This document shows, piece by piece, positions 60,112-64,000 of a stretch of 64,000 bases of DNA (position 1 is the stretch's first letter; each line of letters begins with the position of its first letter). A program made the position numbers and the translations under genes. A model generated the notes under the pieces. That model saw only the letters and a list, made by a program, of their open reading frames with translations. It did no database searches and was not told where the DNA came from. This DNA comes from Brachynemurus nebulosus. Its lineage: Eukaryota; Arthropoda; Insecta; Neuroptera; Myrmeleontidae. The stretch spans positions 10,577,543-10,641,542 of the forward strand of contig JAPWDM010000001.1 of the NCBI GenBank assembly GCA_035578155.1. The letters run 5' to 3'.

Positions 60112-61919
60112 ACGACCCACAATATTATATATAATACGGGCCTTTACTCTTATCCTGGGAAGGATACAAGGATCATCTTTGGGGATTTACTTTATATTGC
60201 CATTCTACATCTTTACATGAAATTTCATCAAAATCTGACCGATAGAAACAGGAGCGGGATCTAATGGGTTAATCAAGATTAATTCGTTAATTGGCTCCAA
60301 AGTGATCGTATATTTTTCTTTGCTTACAGAATTTACTTAAATTAATCCAAAAATCATCTTGTGGTGAGGATATACTTACCAATTATAATACTACGAAGCT
60401 ATTATCAACAAAATATCGTAAACTTCTCGTAAACATTGTTGTTCAGTATTTATTAAATCATCAAAAAAAAGTAAACAGACAGTTATTATCTGCTGAAAAG
60501 TGTCAATGCGCTGAAGCAATTATAGACTTATTCCCAAATTTAAGAAATACGAAATCTGATCTGGGTTATGTAAGTTGACAAATTTTTCTTCTCTTTCTAA
60601 AGGGCCCCATACACAATCAGATCTGTATCAAAACCTGGTATCGATATTAGATAGCGATACATGTGTCTGAGATTTGTACCAAGTTTATTTAGCACACACA
60701 CGTTGAAACAGAATCGTGAAACCACCAACTTGATCAAAAATTTTATTAATAAAATTTTATTATTTAACGATACTTGAAACAAGCCCACACACGCTGATAG
60801 AAGGCAATTTTTGTATCAATATCGTGATTCATGTATCTTTGTTGCAGTACAGTGATACCGAGACAATCATCACATATACGACGAGATCTGATACCTGCAA
60901 CATGTAGTGATACAGATCTTATCGTGTATGGGGCCCTTTAAATGATAAATTTCACTGATTCTGCTATAGAATCTATAATTTATCATACTCAAATACTCAG
61001 TACTGGAACACATAGATGAAACGGACATTATCAAAGATGCAATTACCTTTATGAAAAGTGCAACAATAGACCAAAAAGAAGACATTATTGAAAAAATTAA
61101 ATTAACATTCAAATATCGAAGATTCATGTATCTCAATGAGCATTTTCTTGAAGCTTTCCCGAGATTTTTGGACCTCCCAGAATTGGTAAGATATTTTGTT
61201 AATAATTTTTATGCCTAAAATGATTATAATTTTATTTAATATGATATTTGACTAAAAATTAATGTAGATTGATGTGGAGTTTGAGCTATTATTTCCATTG
61301 ACTGACAAGAATAGTTTGATCAGGCTATATCCAGACTATGTCAACGCGATTCTGACCGTCTATGAGAACGAGAGAAAAGATCCAAGTCTACTTGGTTAGC
61401 AATTTTTTCTAAATTATTTATAGAATAAAATAATATATTTTAAAGTCTTATTTATTATGTGTTGTACTTAGAATGGGACCGCATTAGTAATGCTATGATA
61501 GCACTCACTCAGTTACTACCTCCAACAGCCAAGGGCAAGCATTCATCATCTAGAGAAAAAGCCAGGAATATTATAAAAAAGTTGATTGTTTTCAAAGAGG
61601 TATGTTTTTTTCTAGAAGTAGTAAATAACATAATAAATTCTATTCCTTAATTTCATTACTTTTTCAGCGTGGAACACCACTGACAGCTGACGAGGAACAT
61701 CAAAATCAACCTAAATTGATTGCAGTTGGACCAAACAAAGTAGCAATTGATCAATACTTTTTGGAAATTGATAAAAAATTTATACTGCTGCCCACAAAGG
61801 ATATTGTAGAAGCGACGGATTACTTATTTAAAGCTCACTTTGTCTTTCATGTACAGTACGACAACGATCTTCGCAACTTTTGGGTATTCCTACAGCATTA
61901 TATTTATAAAATACCTTAA
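58100..61919 (+). CDS. SAMD3-like uncharacterised protein, transposon gene (multi-exon)
   Basis: Exons read from GT-AG signals: 58100-58217, 58293-58454, 58934-59085, 60330-60569, 61001-61185, 61268-61394, 61472-61599, 61668-61919. Exons 1-4 join in phase and give about 224 residues: start MSNFPEETISWLFFVF, an acidic segment, a Ser/Pro-rich linker with the basic PKRRRLDD (possible nuclear signal), then a helical LLKLIQKSSC...LLVNIVVQYLL block. Exons 5-8 are in phase with one another (about 229 residues): KLTFKYRRFMYLNEHFLEAF, LDLPELIDVEFELLFP, a helical middle, AIDQYFLEIDKKFILL and the strongly conserved FKAHFVFHVQYDNDLRNFW. From memory, these blocks match the SAMD3-like family expanded in fish and arthropods; function unknown. 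Exon 4 ends in phase 0 but exon 5 needs one more base, so an exon is missing or lost. No catalytic triad is evident. Likely role is the transposase or an accessory DNA-binding protein, by context only. Confidence 0.75.
60061..60109. repeat. (TA)n microsatellite in intron 3
   Basis: Pure TA run inside the 1.24 kb third intron of the transposon gene. Confidence 0.95.
60602..60936. mobile_element. MITE inside the transposon gene, 335 bp
   Basis: The TIRs are GGGCCCCATACACAATCAGA and, inward from the right, GGGCCCCATACACGATAAGA. The flanks are TAAA and TTTA, which do not form a clean direct duplication, so the target length is unresolved; TIR style suggests PIF/Harbinger. It sits between exons 4 and 5, where the reading phase does not close and where relatives have an extra conserved block. 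Confidence 0.8.
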
Positions 61920-61985
61920 ATTTATAAAATATACATTAAATTTATAAAATATTAAATGTTAGAGATGATTCATTTATTTATTTAG

Positions 61986-62290
61986 GAAAAAATGTTTACT
62001 TTCGCGGAACAATTTTAATACCAAGCAAATTTATACTTACTTCTCATACGGAAAATTTTCCAACTTTTAGTAAAACTTTATTTTTTTTTGTTGCCAATTC
62101 CACAACATATGCTGTATGTGAAAGCTGGCTTACTTTGAAAGTTTCCCCTACATGCTTAGGTTATGTTGTTCAAAAGAATAATTCAAATTTATTTATTATA
62201 AAGATAAGTGATTTACCTTACACAAAAAGTTGGAATATTTATAAATCTTCTGATGAAGAGCATGTTATTGTAACAGAACACTTTTTGTAA
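61986..62290 (+). CDS. Probable last exon of the transposon gene
   Basis: After the acceptor TTTATTTAG an open frame reads KNVYFRGTILIPSKFILTSH, PTFSKTLFFFVANSTTYAV, CESWLTLKVSPTCLGYVVQK and ends DEEHVIVTEHFL before TAA at 62288-62290. Two AATAAA signals follow at once (62297 and 62311), as expected of a real gene end. The frame needs one extra base from the previous exon, but every GT donor I see in exon 8 leaves phase 0, so either exon 8 carries an indel or this is spliced differently. The composition is protein-like. I do not recognise the domain. Confidence 0.6.
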
Positions 62291-62296
62291 ATTTAG

Positions 62297-62316
62297 AATA
62301 AAAAAGTATGAATAAA
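62297..62316 (+). terminator. Tandem poly(A) signals
   Basis: AATAAA at 62297-62302 and 62311-62316, directly after the stop of the last exon. Confidence 0.6.
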
Positions 62317-62415
62317 AAAAACTATTGAAAAATTATTTTTTACTATTTTCTTTCATTTTTTAATTAAAAACAATGTTAACAATATTAATAACAGTAAAAT
62401 TAGCAATAATAAATT

Positions 62416-62922
62416 CACTGCTGATCCGACTGAGAGAAAGAAAAATGCATATGTATTGGTCACATAGATATAAAAGAAAACGTTAGGAATTTTTTGAGTA
62501 AACAAATCATATATGTATACAGGGTGGAATTTTCATAACTCTTATGCTTTTTAGTAAATTTCGATAAAATTTTACGATGATTTAGAACAGAATTTGTTAG
62601 AAACAACATAGCTATGTTGTTTCCGAAAAATTCCGTTCTAAATCATCGTAAAATTTTATGAAATATAAAATTTTACGATAATTTAGAACAGAATTTGTTG
62701 AAAACAACATAATTTAAAATATAGCTATGTTGTTTCCAACAAATTCCGTTCTAAACCATCGTAAAATTTTATCGAAATTCACCAAAAGTATAAGAGTTAT
62801 TAAAATTCCACCCTGTATACATATATAATGATTTGTTTACATAAAAAATTCTTAATCTTTTTTTTTATATCTGTGTGACCAATACATACGCATTTTTCGT
62901 TCTCTCAATCGGTTCAGCAGTG
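62416..62922. mobile_element. Long-hairpin MITE family F, copy 2
   Basis: The ends CACTGCTGATCCGACTGAGA and, inward from the right, CACTGCTGAACCGATTGAGA match copy 1 at 15227-15650. The centre is longer: the GATTTAGAACAGAATTTGTT hairpin is present twice in tandem (about 62578-62660 and 62672-62765). It is inserted downstream of the poly(A) signals of the transposon gene, so it is younger than the host transposon. Confidence 0.87.
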
Positions 62923-62944
62923 TAAATAAAAAAAAAAAAAATAG

Positions 62945-63305
62945 TAACATAAAAAAAGTGTCAAATTTAACACAATGATGTGTAAAATTAACTGATTTAG
63001 TATGTTGTATAATACTATATGCAACACATTTATTGAGTAAACTTCTACATTCTAATTCAGTTAATTTGACACATCACTGTGTTAAAAATGTACACTAAAT
63101 AATGGTTATTATTAACATATTTATTGTTAAAATTATAACATAACTCATTGTGTAAAATTAACACAAAATGTATGTCCTTTTGTGTGTTAAATCATTGACA
63201 CAAATCTTGTGTATAGATTTGACACATATGCTTTGTGTTAAAATAACACAAAAAATTGAGTGGACCGTTCTGGACATGTGAAATGTGTTAATTTTGACAC
63301 AAATT
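62945..63305. repeat. Right subterminal palindrome array
   Basis: GTGTCAAATTTAACACA, GTGTAAAATTAACACA, TGTGTTAAATCATTGACACA, TTGTGTTAAAATAACACA and ATGTGTTAATTTTGACACA crowd the last 360 bp. Spacing is irregular. It mirrors the left array. Confidence 0.82.
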
Positions 63306-63316
63306 TTTCGACAGTG

Positions 63317-63514
63317 TATGTATAAAGTCCCATAAGAATATTGTAGCTTTTTTTTCACTTTTACCATGGAAAAGAAAGAACAGATTTTTACAGCGAAAAA
63401 AATGTTACAAAACATTTCATTGGTCATTTCATTGTAGATAAACACGGTAAAAACAAAACAAAAATTCGTATTGGTAAATTTAATTGATTTCAGAATCATA
63501 GTAACAATGTATTA
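63317..63514. repeat. Right half of the interrupted target repeat
   Basis: Begins at the TSD and aligns with 56958-57153 (AAGTCCCATAAGAATATTGT; TTTTTACAGCGAAAAAA). With 57290-57328 it makes one copy of the tandem repeat into which the transposon inserted. Confidence 0.8.
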
Positions 63515-63636
63515 AATAATAATATGAATTATACTAATTTATTCAATTCGTTAAATTGTCTTACCGTATTACACTTGAGTTTTATATTTTTTCTGAATAA
63601 ATTTATGTTTTCTTCAACTCAAATTTCTTATCTAAA

Positions 63637-63729
63637 AGCAATTTAACTCGAAGAACTGTCAACTAACAAAAACGCTTCAGCTTCGCTGTCGCGTTTTTGT
63701 TAGTTGACAGTTCTTCTCGTTAAATTGCT
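63637..63729. repeat. Hairpin with 39 bp arms
   Basis: AGCAATTTAACTCGAAGAAC through ACTAACAAAAACGC is mirrored on the right with two mismatches around a loop of about 15 nt (TTCAGCTTCGCTGTC). Probably a minimal foldback element. The last 270 bp of the window hold nothing else I recognise. Confidence 0.78.
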
Positions 63730-64000
63730 AGGCAACAACTTTTCGTTAGACAAACCCAAATTTATTTGAGAATATACAAACCTCTCGTGTAATAATAAGT
63801 GAATCAAATAGTACTATGATAATATATTGTATGAAAATTAAAAATTTGCATAACACAAGAATTATTTACTAAAAATATACGAAAAACTTCAAATGGAAAA
63901 TAAAGGTAGTAAAAAATAAAAAAATAAAAAAACACTTCCCGAGTCACTTAAACTATCGTCGTTACAGGAAAATTCTTCTTCTTGCCTAAAAAGTTCAGTT

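Larger units (their letters stand above)
57329..63316 (+). mobile_element. Large DNA transposon carrying a SAMD3-like gene
   Basis: The element is 5,988 bp. The left end is CACAGTAAAAAACATTTGTG and the right end inward is CACTGTCGAAAAATTTGTGT. A TA TSD lies at 57327-57328 and 63317-63318 and is confirmed by the empty paralogue at 56930-57153. Subterminal arrays of TGTGTTAA/TTAACACA palindromes occupy about 57340-57600 and 62945-63305. One multi-exon gene on the + strand fills the interior. I see no DDE, DDD, YR or RNase H transposase motif. A family F hairpin is inserted at 62416-62922 and another MITE sits in an intron at 60602-60936. The TA TSD resembles Tc1/mariner, but the protein does not. 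Confidence 0.82.

Noticed and set aside
56957..63514. Direct repeats about 6 kb apart as possible LTRs of a retroelement
   Set aside because: They lack TG...CA ends, primer-binding site and polypurine tract, and the element between them has TIRs. The empty-site reading explains them better.

Overview
The window looks like about 64 kb of arthropod, most likely insect, nuclear DNA. It is very AT-rich, has GT-AG introns, TA microsatellites, tRNA-derived SINE heads and a dense layering of class II DNA transposons. I find no host housekeeping gene, no cellular tRNA or rRNA gene, no CRISPR array and no bacterial-style operon. Nearly everything I can support is mobile-element sequence. Most calls rest on terminal inverted repeats (TIRs) plus target-site duplications (TSDs) read directly from the sequence; superfamily names come from TSD length, TIR start and protein relics.

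Layout. 0-9.3 kb: copies of a roughly 500 bp dispersed repeat (family A; a fourth copy lies at 34-35 kb), one copy of a second repeat (family B), a hAT-type MITE, a TTAA-flanked MITE inside a family A copy, a 31 bp minisatellite and a piggyBac-type MITE. 9.7-20.2 kb: an internally deleted mariner that keeps its helix-turn-helix, a Tc1-like element carrying a three-level nest of insertions, several long-hairpin MITEs, and a pogo/jerky-type element that keeps the transposase tail. 20.5-31 kb: a second family B copy, more hairpin MITEs, a 3.4 kb blank stretch, and hAT- and TA-type elements. 31.7-38.9 kb: hAT-type elements with exact or near-exact 8 bp TSDs, one carrying a tandem array, and tRNA-like SINE cassettes. 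42-45 kb: two opposed copies of a multi-copy arthropod gene family containing the motif GERFHQDI, one broken and one open, with a SINE between them marked by a perfect 14 bp TSD. 46-57 kb: palindromic MITEs, piggyBac MITEs, a PIF/Harbinger transposase relic and a pogo-like MITE.

The most interesting object is at 57,329-63,316. It is a 5,988 bp element with imperfect TIRs beginning CACWGT, a TA TSD, and arrays of GTGTTAA/TTAACAC palindromes inside both ends. It carries one multi-exon gene on the + strand. The protein has no transposase motif I recognise, but its later exons resemble the large SAMD3-like family of uncharacterised proteins that is heavily expanded in fish and some invertebrates. 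A diverged tandem copy of the insertion site lies just upstream without the element and so acts as an empty site that fixes the boundaries. I read this as a DNA transposon whose only gene is of the SAMD3-like type, and hence as a candidate for an undescribed transposase lineage. The copy is probably not fully functional: two exon junctions do not keep phase, a MITE sits where an exon seems to be missing, and a 507 bp hairpin element is inserted near its 3' end.
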